Below are positions 1 through 7,013 of a DNA stretch of 12,682 nt, in pieces (positions within the stretch are counted from its first letter, which is position 1; each line of letters starts with the position of its first letter). A program made the position numbers and the translations under genes. The notes under the pieces were generated by a model. The model worked only from the letters and a program-made list of their open reading frames with translations. It ran no database searches and was not told where the DNA came from. Source of the stretch: Selenomonadales bacterium (GTDB lineage: Bacteria; Bacillota; Negativicutes; RGIG982). The stretch spans positions 1 to 12,682 of the forward strand of contig JAFPBC010000036.1 of NCBI GenBank assembly GCA_017390595.1, read 5' to 3'.

Positions 1-33
1 GTCGTAATGGCATTCGGTATTTTTGTATATTAG
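1..33 (+). CDS. C-terminal tail of an upstream gene (partial)
   Basis: Frame 1 reads VVMAFGIFVY followed by TAG. The ten visible residues are hydrophobic and would suit the last membrane helix of an integral membrane protein, such as a site-2 protease, but this is a guess. Frame 3 is also open until a TAA at 36-38, so the correct frame is not certain. The gene begins outside the window and no function can be assigned. Confidence 0.35.
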   Translation, partial: VVMAFGIFVY

Positions 34-64
34 GGTAAAAAGTTTGCCATACTAACGAAAAACG

Positions 65-628
65 ATGGTGGACTTATCTATGTATATCTTGATTGTTTTG
101 GTTATTTTATTTGTAGGGGCATGGTTTTTGCCGTTTGTTCTACATATTGGTGTGAAGGTAGTTCAATTTTATTTTAAGGTTGACTTAGTGATAACAGTAT
201 TCGGACGAATGATATTTGAGCGAAGGTGGCAGGGAGATTGGCTTGACAAGTTGATAGAGAAGCAGAAGGAGTCATCGAACGAACAGGCGGATATGAGGAA
301 AGATAAGGATGACGGGAAAATGCGTGGCATTGTGCCGAATCTGCTTCGGATAGGACGATGGAAGAGATTCGTTTGGTATGTGGAAGTCGGCCTGGAGGAT
401 GCGATGAGTACGGCACTCTTGATAGGGAGTATATGGGGATTGCAAGGTATCATTTGGGAGCGGTGGATACGTGATAAAAAGTGCAGAACGATGATAAGCT
501 GTCGTCCTAATTTTGGAGAGCTGATACTCTGCAATGAAGTATCGTGCATAGTTAGGTTTCGATTTGGTGATATTATAAAAGAATTTGCCAAGGGATATTT
601 GAAAATCAAAAGGAGGAAGGTCGCATGA
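65..628 (+). CDS. DUF2953 membrane-anchored protein (YtfI-like)
   Basis: A 187-residue protein. Residues about 7-28 form one hydrophobic membrane segment, followed by a VDLVITVFGRM strand of the type that opens DUF2953 proteins. A basic, charged, probably cytoplasmic linker covers about 50-90, and a second apolar stretch (DAMSTALLIGSIWGLQGII) lies near 112-130. The tail is basic (IKRRK). The family member in Bacillus is YtfI, which sits beside the spore germination gene gerW/ytfJ as here; its biochemical role is unknown. The stop codon overlaps the gerW start (ATGA), so the two are translationally coupled. The start is uncertain: the ATG at 65 has almost no ribosome binding site, while the in-frame ATG at 80 has GGTGG eight bases upstream. 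The family call rests on the N-terminal pattern and the gerW neighbour. Confidence 0.75.
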   Translation: MVDLSMYILIVLVILFVGAWFLPFVLHIGVKVVQFYFKVDLVITVFGRMIFERRWQGDWLDKLIEKQKESSNEQADMRKDKDDGKMRGIVPNLLRIGRWKRFVWYVEVGLEDAMSTALLIGSIWGLQGIIWERWIRDKKCRTMISCRPNFGELILCNEVSCIVRFRFGDIIKEFAKGYLKIKRRKVA

Positions 629-1065
629 AAGAACATTCTATTGAAGAATTGGTCAGAACATCGCTCAACAGTATCAAGGAGATGGTCGATGTCAATACGG
701 TCATTGGTGATGCGGTAGAGTCGACGGATGGGACTGTTATTATTCCGATATCGCGTGTTGCATTCGGTTTTGCCGCGGGCGGTGCAGGATGTGACGGAGA
801 GACTATGGAAGGGAAACAAGGTTTTGGTGGAGGCAGCGGAGCAGGTGTCAGTGTAAAACCTGTTGGATTTCTTGTATGTTCTCCCGAGCATGGGATTCGG
901 TTTATGAATGTGTCTGCGAATCGTACTTACGAGCGATTGTTGGATATTATTCCGTTGGCGATGGATAAGATATCAGAGATGTTTCCGCAGGATATGATGA
1001 AAAAAAGGCACAAAGAAGAACCGTTTCAGGCATATGAAATGAATACAGAGACAGAATCGGATTAG
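625..1065 (+). CDS. gerW: GerW family sporulation protein (YtfJ)
   Basis: A 146-residue soluble protein matching the GerW/YtfJ family along its length. It has the helical start (HSIEELVRTSLNSIKEMVDV), the IGDAVESTDGTVIIPISRV strand region (about 26-45), the glycine-rich loop FGGGSGAGVSVKPVGF (about 72-87), and a C-terminal helical segment ending before a charged tail. In Bacillus subtilis GerW is needed for a germinant response of spores. The family also occurs in bacteria that do not sporulate, so presence alone does not prove sporulation. A strong AGGAGG at 611-616 precedes the ATG, and the start overlaps the DUF2953 stop codon. A hairpin terminator follows directly, so DUF2953-gerW ends its transcription unit here. 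Confidence 0.9.
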   Translation: MKEHSIEELVRTSLNSIKEMVDVNTVIGDAVESTDGTVIIPISRVAFGFAAGGAGCDGETMEGKQGFGGGSGAGVSVKPVGFLVCSPEHGIRFMNVSANRTYERLLDIIPLAMDKISEMFPQDMMKKRHKEEPFQAYEMNTETESD

Positions 1066-1072
1066 AGGAAGA

Positions 1073-1101
1073 AGGGCTTTGCTTTGGCAAGGCTCTTTTT
1101 T
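1073..1101 (+). terminator. Rho-independent terminator after gerW
   Basis: A 10-bp stem pairs AGGGCTTTGC (1073-1082) with GCAAGGCTCT (1087-1096), including two G-T wobble pairs, around a TTTG loop. The six-T run 1096-1101 overlaps the stem end by one base. It lies 7 bases after the gerW stop and 50 bases before spmA, so spmA probably has its own promoter in the A+T-rich gap 1102-1137. I could not identify a convincing -35/-10 pair there. Confidence 0.8.
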
Positions 1102-1151
1102 ATGTCTAATCGATATTATGATTCCATATATTTTTTACGAGGTGAGGGTAT

Positions 1152-1745
1152 GTGATCAATGGAGTATGGCTTTTTTTGTTGGCAGGCGGGATCGTATGGG
1201 GGCTGATTATGGGAAATGGAGCTATCGTGACACAAAGTGCGCTCAGTGGTGCCGAGACTGCGGTATCTCTCTCGATAAAATTGATCGGTGTGATGTGCTT
1301 GTGGCTTGGTATGATGAAGATCGCGGAAAAAGCAGGTATCCTTCGCATGTTCGCAAGAGTGGTACGGCCATTGACACGTTGGTTGTTTCCTTCTGTTCCG
1401 TCAGACCATCCTGCAATGGGAGCAGTTGTGATGACGATCACTGCCAATATGCTCGGTATGGGAAATGCCGCAACGCCGTTTGGTATGAAGGCGATGGAAG
1501 AATTGCAGTCGCTTAACAGAGGCGATAAAGAGCGGGCTACACCTGCAATGTGCACCTTTTTGGCACTTTGTGCGGCAGGATTTAACTTGGTTCCTGCGAC
1601 GATCATTGCACTGCGGTCTGCGGCGGGGTCTGCTGTTCCCGGGGCGACGATAGGGACAACAATATTAGTAAGTCTGATGGCGACGGTCTGTGTGATCGTG
1701 ATAGACCGTATCTGTCGCAGAGTGTTTGCAAGTGAGGATAGATAG
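1152..1745 (+). CDS. spmA: Spore maturation protein A (nucleoside recognition domain)
   Basis: A 197-residue integral membrane protein, the usual size for SpmA. Hydrophobic helices alternate with short loops. The family signature region NMLGMGNAATPFGMKAMEEL lies at about 97-116, and a second conserved stretch (LCAAGFNLVPATIIALRSAAG) at about 138-158. SpmA and SpmB together are needed for proper core dehydration of Bacillus spores. Their nucleoside-recognition/Gate fold suggests a transporter-like or channel-like complex, but the substrate is unknown. The start is GTG at 1152, with GAGGTG at 1139-1144 seven bases upstream. The overlapping ATG at 1150 is out of frame and stops at once. The stop TAG shares a base with a possible GTG start of spmB, so the pair is coupled. 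A terminator precedes the gene. Confidence 0.92.
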   Translation: MINGVWLFLLAGGIVWGLIMGNGAIVTQSALSGAETAVSLSIKLIGVMCLWLGMMKIAEKAGILRMFARVVRPLTRWLFPSVPSDHPAMGAVVMTITANMLGMGNAATPFGMKAMEELQSLNRGDKERATPAMCTFLALCAAGFNLVPATIIALRSAAGSAVPGATIGTTILVSLMATVCVIVIDRICRRVFASEDR

Positions 1746-1747
1746 TG

Positions 1748-2281
1748 ATGGCAGAGGTGTGTCAACTACTTGCGGAATGGATGGTGCTGTTCATTTTGGC
1801 AGGCATTCCGATCATTGGATGGATACGTGGTGTACGGGTGTATGAAGCGTTCGTTGAAGGGGCGTCGGAAGGATTTTCGATTGCTATCCGCTTGATGCCG
1901 TTTTTGATCGCGATGTTGGTTGCTGTCAATGTGTTTCGTGCATCAGGTGCAATGGATATCGTTATAGTGTATTTGGAACCTTGTTTGGCAGTATTTCATA
2001 TTCCGCCCGATTTGGTACCGCTTGCGCTCCTTCGTCCTTTTTCGGGGACAGCTTCTCTTGGCGTGACGACCGACATTCTATCACGATACGGTGCAGATTC
2101 TCTTTTGGGACTGATGGCATCGACCGCGATGGGAAGTACCGATACGACATTTTATATCGTAAGTGTTTATTTTGGTGCGATCGGGATAATGCGTGCGCGA
2201 TATGCTCCGTTCGTTGGTGTATGTGGCGATATCATAGGGTTTCTGCTTTCTGTATGGAGCTGTCGCATCGTATTTGGATGA
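1748..2281 (+). CDS. spmB: Spore maturation protein B (nucleoside recognition domain)
   Basis: A 177-residue membrane protein from ATG 1748 (178 from GTG 1745, which overlaps the spmA stop). Family features are the early apolar helix, RLMPFLIAMLVAVNVFRASG at about 48-67, the RPFSGTASLGVTTDIL segment at about 95-110, and the Gly/Ser/Thr-rich MASTAMGSTDTTFYIVSVYF segment at about 122-141. It is the partner of SpmA and shares the nucleoside-recognition fold; the two are thought to act together in the membrane. The ribosome binding site GTGAGG (1732-1737) fits either start. A 72-base gap with an inverted repeat separates it from the next gene. In Bacillus spmA, spmB and rluB are close neighbours; here a two-gene redox module lies between spmB and rluB. 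Confidence 0.92.
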   Translation: MAEVCQLLAEWMVLFILAGIPIIGWIRGVRVYEAFVEGASEGFSIAIRLMPFLIAMLVAVNVFRASGAMDIVIVYLEPCLAVFHIPPDLVPLALLRPFSGTASLGVTTDILSRYGADSLLGLMASTAMGSTDTTFYIVSVYFGAIGIMRARYAPFVGVCGDIIGFLLSVWSCRIVFG

Positions 2282-2300
2282 TCTCTTCTTGTGGCAATTT

Positions 2301-2341
2301 CACGTATCGAGAATAGACTACAATATGATTCCTGATACGTG
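2301..2341. promoter_or_regulatory. Inverted repeat overlapping the leader of the redox pair
   Basis: CACGTATCGAGAAT (2301-2314) faces ATTCCTGATACGTG (2328-2341) across 13 bases. The arms pair over 8 bp outside and 4 bp inside, with two mismatches. The right arm ends on the first base of the GAGGAGG ribosome binding site of the following gene. A TACAAT -10-like hexamer (2319-2324) lies in the loop, without a good -35. It could be an operator or an RNA hairpin that affects initiation. The lack of a T-run argues against a terminator. Confidence 0.5.
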
Positions 2342-2353
2342 AGGAGGAATACG

Positions 2354-3634
2354 ATGGTAAAGATCGCGGTTGTCGGCGGCGGTTGGTCGGGATGTGCGGC
2401 GGCTCTTGCGGCGGCGAAAGCAGGGGCTGAGGTAATACTCTTTGAACGTACGGATATGCTCTTGGGAACGGGATTGGTCGGTGGTATTTTTCGTAATAAC
2501 GGACGATATACGGCGGCTGAAGAGTCGATTGTTCTTGGGGCAAATGAGCTGTTTGAGTTGATGGATACTTACAGTCGGCATAGGGGAGTCGACTTTCCGG
2601 GACATAGGCATGCTTCGCTTTATGATGTGACACGGATAGAGGCTGGTGTACGTGCACTTCTTGCTCGATATGGTATTACTGTTAAGCTGAGAACTCGCAT
2701 ACGAGATATCGAAAAATATGGCGGGGAAATACGTGCTGTCATTGATGATGAGGGTGTGGTATATCCGTGTGATGCATATGTTGATGCAAGCGGAACGGCA
2801 GGCCCGATGGGAAATTGTCTGAGATATGGCAATGGTTGTGCGATGTGCATCATGCGTTGTCCTTCATTCGGTCCGCGTGTCAGTATGGCAGAACGTGCAA
2901 ATGTCGTTGAGAGAAACAGTGAGAAAGCGGACGGTTCTTTCGGTGCGATGAGCGGGTCGTGTAAGATAAAAAAAGACAGTCTGTCTCCTGATGTTTGTGA
3001 GGAGTTAGAGCGAGTCGGCATCTTGGTCATACCATTACCGCCCGCGGTGCGTCAGCAAGCTAAATTGGGTAAAAAGGCGTGCAGTCAATATGCACTCAAT
3101 GCATTTGCCGATAATCTTGTTGTACTTGATACGGGACACGCGAAAATCATGACGCCGTATATGGATATAAAACTTCTCCGTCAAATTGAGGGGTTCGAGA
3201 AAGCACGCTACGAAGATCCGTATGCGGGCGGGTATGGTAACTCGATACGATATATCGGCATTGCTTCTTGTGGGGACGATATGCGTGCCGAAGGAGTGCA
3301 GAACTTGTTCTGTGCAGGGGAGAAGTCTGCGCCGATCGTCGGTCATACAGAAGCGATCGTGACAGGAAGTTTGGCAGGACATAATGCTGTACGATGTGTG
3401 CTTGATATGACGTATCTTGTGTTACCTGCTACGCTTGCGGTCGGTGATTTTATTTCATTTGCACATCGGCGTATGGAAGAAGAGGGCGGTATGAAGATGC
3501 GATATACGTTCTCGGGCTCTGTTTATTTTGAGAGAATGAAACAAAAAGGATTGTATACAACAGACGCGTCTGCTATATGTAAGCGAGTGGAAGAGAGTGG
3601 TTTGAGCCAAATATTTGCACGGTGCTTGGTATAG
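2354..3634 (+). CDS. FAD-dependent oxidoreductase with a Cys cluster (GidA/TrmFO-like fold)
   Basis: A 426-residue flavoprotein. Residues 5-32 are a Rossmann ADP-binding motif (VVGGGWSGCAAALAAAKAGA, acidic end E31). DASGTAG at 144-150 is the second flavin motif. The C-terminal FAD motif FCAGEKSAPIVGHTEAIVTG (319-338) resembles the end of GidA/TrmFO-type proteins. Between them, cysteines 155, 162, 165 and 169 form C-x6-C-x2-C-x3-C-P, which could bind an Fe-S cluster or act as redox thiols; this is inference. The substrate is unknown. The start is ATG 2354, six bases after GAGGAGG (2341-2347); an in-frame GTG at 2339 is less likely because it overlaps that site. The stop codon adjoins the ribosome binding site of the next gene, a PyrK-like reductase that probably supplies electrons from NAD(P)H. 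I regard the FAD oxidoreductase class as safe and any named reaction as unsupported. Confidence 0.85.
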   Translation: MVKIAVVGGGWSGCAAALAAAKAGAEVILFERTDMLLGTGLVGGIFRNNGRYTAAEESIVLGANELFELMDTYSRHRGVDFPGHRHASLYDVTRIEAGVRALLARYGITVKLRTRIRDIEKYGGEIRAVIDDEGVVYPCDAYVDASGTAGPMGNCLRYGNGCAMCIMRCPSFGPRVSMAERANVVERNSEKADGSFGAMSGSCKIKKDSLSPDVCEELERVGILVIPLPPAVRQQAKLGKKACSQYALNAFADNLVVLDTGHAKIMTPYMDIKLLRQIEGFEKARYEDPYAGGYGNSIRYIGIASCGDDMRAEGVQNLFCAGEKSAPIVGHTEAIVTGSLAGHNAVRCVLDMTYLVLPATLAVGDFISFAHRRMEEEGGMKMRYTFSGSVYFERMKQKGLYTTDASAICKRVEESGLSQIFARCLV

Positions 3635-3644
3635 GAGGCGGAAT

Positions 3645-4598
3645 ATGAGAATATTAAAAGAGCATTGTATCGATGTGAATTCAGAGTATTGTCCGTGCAT
3701 ATTGGCAGAGATGAATCACTGTATGATGTGTAGTCAATTGCAAGGCAAAGGAAGCTGTACGTGTGAATGGAATGGGACTTGTGTTCTGTATGAGAAGCAT
3801 TGGAACGGTGAGCGTACAAGACCGCAGAAACGTATCGAGGAAGTGTCGTCTTTCTCTTCGGTCGAGACGGTTGGCGATAAGACGGTCGTTATATCGTTTG
3901 ATGTGTCGGAAGCGTTGGCACATATGCTGAATAAAGTAGGTTCGTTCGTATTCCTGCGCAGAAAGGATGATGATCAGTTTTATCATTTTCCTGTCGGTGT
4001 AATGTCGGTCGATCATACGTCGATAACGGTCGCTATCGAAGCAGTCGGTACAAAGTCAAAAAGGCTTTTAGAAGATACATCTGCCGAGATCATTGTGCGT
4101 GGGCCGTATTATAACGGAATGTTCGGGCAGCCATGGCTTACGACGATCAGAGGCGAGAGCGTGCTTCTTGTTGCGGGCGGTATCGGGCAAGCGCCGCTTC
4201 TTCCTGTTGCGAGAGAACTTGTGCAAGGCGAGAATCATATTACCGCGATTCTTGCGGGCGGAAAGGTCGGTGTGATATTTGTCGGTGAAGAACTTCGCAA
4301 GATGGGGATCGATGTAATAGAAGTATCTTCTTTGCGTCAAGAAGGAATGCCGCTATTACGAAAAAAATTAAAAAAAGGTGTAGATTTTATCGCTAGTTGC
4401 GGTTCTGATAATCAGCATTGTGGTATAATATCGGTATTACATGAGATGAAATTAGATCTGCCAATGGCGGCAACGAATAATGCTGTCATGTGTTGCGGCG
4501 AAGGGATTTGCGGAAGTTGTCACCATAAGATGAAAGATGGTCGTGTGGTGAAGTTGTGCAAAGTGCAGGCAGATTTTCGAGAATTGGAACAAGATTAG
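3645..4598 (+). CDS. PyrK-like FAD/NAD(P)-binding [2Fe-2S] reductase subunit with Cys-rich N-terminus
   Basis: A 317-residue protein of the sulfide/dihydroorotate dehydrogenase electron-transfer type. The first 46 residues hold eight cysteines (8, 16, 18, 26, 29, 38, 40, 46), including CPC and CMMC, which may bind an extra metal or Fe-S centre. Residues about 62-165 form the FAD-binding barrel, with RGPYYNG at 152-158. Residues about 172-195 (LLVAGGIGQAPLLPVARELV) open the NAD(P)-binding domain. C284, C289, C292 and C305 (C-x4-C-x2-C-x12-C) are the [2Fe-2S] ligands typical of PyrK. It likely passes electrons from NAD(P)H through FAD and Fe-S to the adjacent flavoprotein. The start is ATG 3645, with AGGAGG at 3633-3638; the ATG at 3615 lies inside the previous gene and is unlikely. 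No pyrD lies beside it, so it is probably not the pyrimidine enzyme. Confidence 0.85.
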   Translation: MRILKEHCIDVNSEYCPCILAEMNHCMMCSQLQGKGSCTCEWNGTCVLYEKHWNGERTRPQKRIEEVSSFSSVETVGDKTVVISFDVSEALAHMLNKVGSFVFLRRKDDDQFYHFPVGVMSVDHTSITVAIEAVGTKSKRLLEDTSAEIIVRGPYYNGMFGQPWLTTIRGESVLLVAGGIGQAPLLPVARELVQGENHITAILAGGKVGVIFVGEELRKMGIDVIEVSSLRQEGMPLLRKKLKKGVDFIASCGSDNQHCGIISVLHEMKLDLPMAATNNAVMCCGEGICGSCHHKMKDGRVVKLCKVQADFRELEQD

Positions 4599-4615
4599 TC
4601 TAAGAATGGAGAAAC

Positions 4616-5434
4616 ATGATGCAGGAAGAAAGATTGCAAAAAGTAATTAGCAGAGCCGGAGTTGCTTCGCGCCGTCAAGCGGAAGAGCTGATCTTGGCAG
4701 GGAAAGTAAAAGTAAACGAACAGGTCGTAACCGAGTTGGGTGTCAAAGTATCGTCTAGAGATAAAGTGAAGGTAGACGGGAAGTTGATCCGTAGAGAAAA
4801 TCCCGTCTATCTTTTGTTTTATAAACCCAAAGGTGTTATTACAACGACAAAAGATGAACGCGGTCGTAAAACGGTACTTGACTATCTTCCGCGCGTAAAA
4901 GAACGTGTATACCCTGTCGGTCGTCTTGATTACAATACGGAGGGTCTGCTTGTGTTGACGAATGATGGTCATTTGACAAACAAGATGATCCATCCGCGGT
5001 ATGAATTGAAAAAGGTATATCGTGCTCGTATCGAAGGCATGGCAACGGAAGAAGCTCTTGATAAACTTCGTGTCGGTGTTGAGTTGGAAGACGGTATGAC
5101 GTCTCCTGCGCTTGTACAGAAGTTAGAGTATGAACCGATGCGTGATTATACGGTGATAGAGATCACGATCCACGAAGGCCGTAATCGTCAGGTACGCCGT
5201 ATGTGCGAAGCGATCGGACATCCCGTACTTCAACTGAAACGTACACAAGTGGGAAACTTGACTTTGGAAGGATTGCGTCGCGGTCAATCGCGCGAATTAA
5301 CGAAAGAAGAATTGCGTGAATTGAAAGCCCTTCTTCGCCAAGATAAAAACGATGAGTCGGATGATTCGGCAGAGAAATCTACCAAAACAAAAAAACCGAT
5401 GAAATCGATGCAACCGAAAAGAACGAGGAAGTAA
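4616..5434 (+). CDS. rluB: 23S rRNA pseudouridine synthase, RluB/RsuA family
   Basis: A 272-residue protein. Residues about 5-55 are an S4 RNA-binding domain (RLQKVISRAGVASRRQAEELI). The catalytic domain follows, with the family motif VGRLDYNTEGLLVLTNDG at 101-118, where D105 is the expected catalytic aspartate, and EGRNRQVRRMCEAIGHPV near 187-204. RluB-type enzymes isomerise a uridine in 23S rRNA helix 89 (U2605 in E. coli); closely related RluE/RluF/RsuA enzymes differ in target, so the exact site is inferred from the family. The last 35 or so residues are a low-complexity Lys/Arg/Ser tail that may add RNA affinity. Starts at 4616 and 4619 are both in frame; GGAG at 4608-4611 fits 4619 slightly better. 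The gene is 17 bases after the redox pair and 3 bases before the next flavoprotein gene. Confidence 0.93.
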   Translation: MMQEERLQKVISRAGVASRRQAEELILAGKVKVNEQVVTELGVKVSSRDKVKVDGKLIRRENPVYLLFYKPKGVITTTKDERGRKTVLDYLPRVKERVYPVGRLDYNTEGLLVLTNDGHLTNKMIHPRYELKKVYRARIEGMATEEALDKLRVGVELEDGMTSPALVQKLEYEPMRDYTVIEITIHEGRNRQVRRMCEAIGHPVLQLKRTQVGNLTLEGLRRGQSRELTKEELRELKALLRQDKNDESDDSAEKSTKTKKPMKSMQPKRTRK

Positions 5435-5437
5435 GAG

Positions 5438-6682
5438 ATGGGTAAGATTATTGTAGTCGGTGGCGGTGCGGCAGGCATGCTCGCTGCATATTCGGCAGCA
5501 TCATACGGTGCGGAAGTATTGCTATTGGAAAAAATGAACGGTGTCGGTAAGAAGATCCGTATTACGGGAAAAGGTCGTTGTAATATCACAAACAACGCCG
5601 ATATCAAAGGATGTATTGCCAATATCCCGGGGAACGGTGCGTTTCTTCACAGTGCGTTTTATCAATTCTTCAATGAGGATATCATTCGTTTGTTGGAAGA
5701 ATTCGGCGTAGAAACGAAAGTAGAACGCGGTGGACGTGTATTTCCTGTCAGTGACCAAGCGATCGATGTTGTCAACGCACTTCAGCGTATGGTAATTGCG
5801 ATGGGCGGGCGGATACAGACCGATACAAAGGTAAAGTCTCTCGTAGTAGAAGCTGGTGCGGTGAAAGGAGTACGTCTTGATTCGGGCGATATACTGGATG
5901 CCGATGCCGTTATCGTAACGACAGGTGGTGCGTCGTATCCGGGGACAGGTTCGAGCGGTGATGGATATCGCATGGCAAAAGATGTCGGTCATACGATCGT
6001 TCCGCTTACGCCGTCGCTCGTTCCGCTCGAGATTGAAGAAGATTGGATACAAGACTTGCAAGGCTTATCACTTCGCAATGTCAGCGTTGTTGCGTATGCA
6101 GATGACACTAAGATCGATTCTGATTTCGGCGAAATGCTATTCACGCATTTTGGTGTATCAGGTCCTATCGTACTGTCGATGAGTCGTAAGATAGCACTTT
6201 GTTTGGAAGAAAAACAAGATGTCGTTCTTTCGCTTGACTTAAAACCAGCGTTATCGGAAGAACAGCTCGATAGACGTGTACAGCGCGATTTCGAAAAATA
6301 TCTTCGCAAACAGGTAAAAAACGCTCTCAATGATCTTTTGCCGCAAAAATTGATACCTGTTGTGATCGATCTGGCATATCTTGATGAGGAAAAGCCTATC
6401 CATCAAGTGACGAAGGAAGAACGCTTGCGTCTTGTACATACGATCAAGCATATAGAGATGACCGTTACCAAAACGCGCCCGATGGCAGAAGCGATCGTGA
6501 CGGCGGGCGGTGTCTCGACGAAAGAAGTCAATCCCAAGACGATGGCATCACGTATCGTAAACGGATTATACTTTGCAGGCGAAGTGCTTGATATTGATGG
6601 ATATACGGGCGGATTTAATTTGCAGGCCGCTTTTTCGACAGGGTATAGTGCGGGAAAAGCCGCGGCAGAATCGTTGTTATAA
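5438..6682 (+). CDS. HI0933/YhiN-family NAD(P)/FAD-dependent oxidoreductase
   Basis: A 414-residue flavoprotein of the HI0933-like family (PF03486), also called the BaiN-like family. The N-terminal Rossmann motif VVGGGAAGMLAAYSAASYGA covers 6-25 with the acidic end at E31. The family signature GKKIRITGKGRCNITNN is at 37-53. A TTGGASYPGTGSSGDGY motif lies at 161-177, and the C-terminal FAD signature (GLYFAGEVLDIDGYTGGFNL) lies about 35 residues from the end. It is cytoplasmic and has no membrane segment. One family member, BaiN, reduces bile acid intermediates, but most members are uncharacterised, so I do not assign a substrate. GAGGAAG at 5425-5431 serves as ribosome binding site, only 3 bases separate it from rluB, and the two are probably co-transcribed. 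Confidence 0.88.
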   Translation: MGKIIVVGGGAAGMLAAYSAASYGAEVLLLEKMNGVGKKIRITGKGRCNITNNADIKGCIANIPGNGAFLHSAFYQFFNEDIIRLLEEFGVETKVERGGRVFPVSDQAIDVVNALQRMVIAMGGRIQTDTKVKSLVVEAGAVKGVRLDSGDILDADAVIVTTGGASYPGTGSSGDGYRMAKDVGHTIVPLTPSLVPLEIEEDWIQDLQGLSLRNVSVVAYADDTKIDSDFGEMLFTHFGVSGPIVLSMSRKIALCLEEKQDVVLSLDLKPALSEEQLDRRVQRDFEKYLRKQVKNALNDLLPQKLIPVVIDLAYLDEEKPIHQVTKEERLRLVHTIKHIEMTVTKTRPMAEAIVTAGGVSTKEVNPKTMASRIVNGLYFAGEVLDIDGYTGGFNLQAAFSTGYSAGKAAAESLL

Positions 6683-6727
6683 AATCAGTCTCTGTTTGCT
6701 CATACTATCGCTAAGGGGGCTGAGCGT

Positions 6728-6961
6728 ATGGGTAGACACGGACGAGAAGAATTTGACAGTCGTGTTTTGATTTTTCTTTGCAAAGGAATGTTGTTTTTAT
6801 TAGTGGTCGTACAGCTTCTTTTTCTACATGATGATATTCGTCAAGAATTATCGCTTGTCGATCGATTGGAAGGGATTCCATTGGTCGACGGACGGATCGA
6901 CGAACGATCATTGTCGGAAAAGATTCTGGCGACCATTTTGCCATTATGGGCAGGAAAATAA
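6728..6961 (+). CDS. Small single-span membrane protein, unknown function
   Basis: A 77-residue protein that I do not recognise. After a charged N-terminus (RHGREEFDSR), one clear membrane helix spans about 13-33 (VLIFLCKGMLFLLVVVQLLFL). A mixed charged/amphipathic C-terminal half follows, probably exposed at the membrane surface. A good ribosome binding site, AGGGGG (about 6714-6719), stands eight bases before the ATG, which supports real translation. It lies between the HI0933-type flavoprotein (45 bases upstream) and aroA::cmk (52 bases downstream), all on one strand, so it is probably part of the same transcription unit. The opposite-strand frame over this region has no comparable start signal and I treat it as a shadow. 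Confidence 0.65.
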   Translation: MGRHGREEFDSRVLIFLCKGMLFLLVVVQLLFLHDDIRQELSLVDRLEGIPLVDGRIDERSLSEKILATILPLWAGK

Positions 6962-7013
6962 TATCTGTCAGAGAAATTATATAAGATAACCTTTAATGGA
7001 AGGACGAATCAAT

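Noticed and set aside
1102..1137. Possible sigma-E-like sporulation promoter before spmA (CATATATT)
   Set aside because: No matching -35 element is present at the needed spacing, so I do not call a promoter.
1079..1516. 145-codon + strand frame overlapping the start of spmA
   Set aside because: It overlaps spmA in another frame, begins inside the terminator, has no ribosome binding site, and has a Cys/Arg/Asp-rich composition without a family match.
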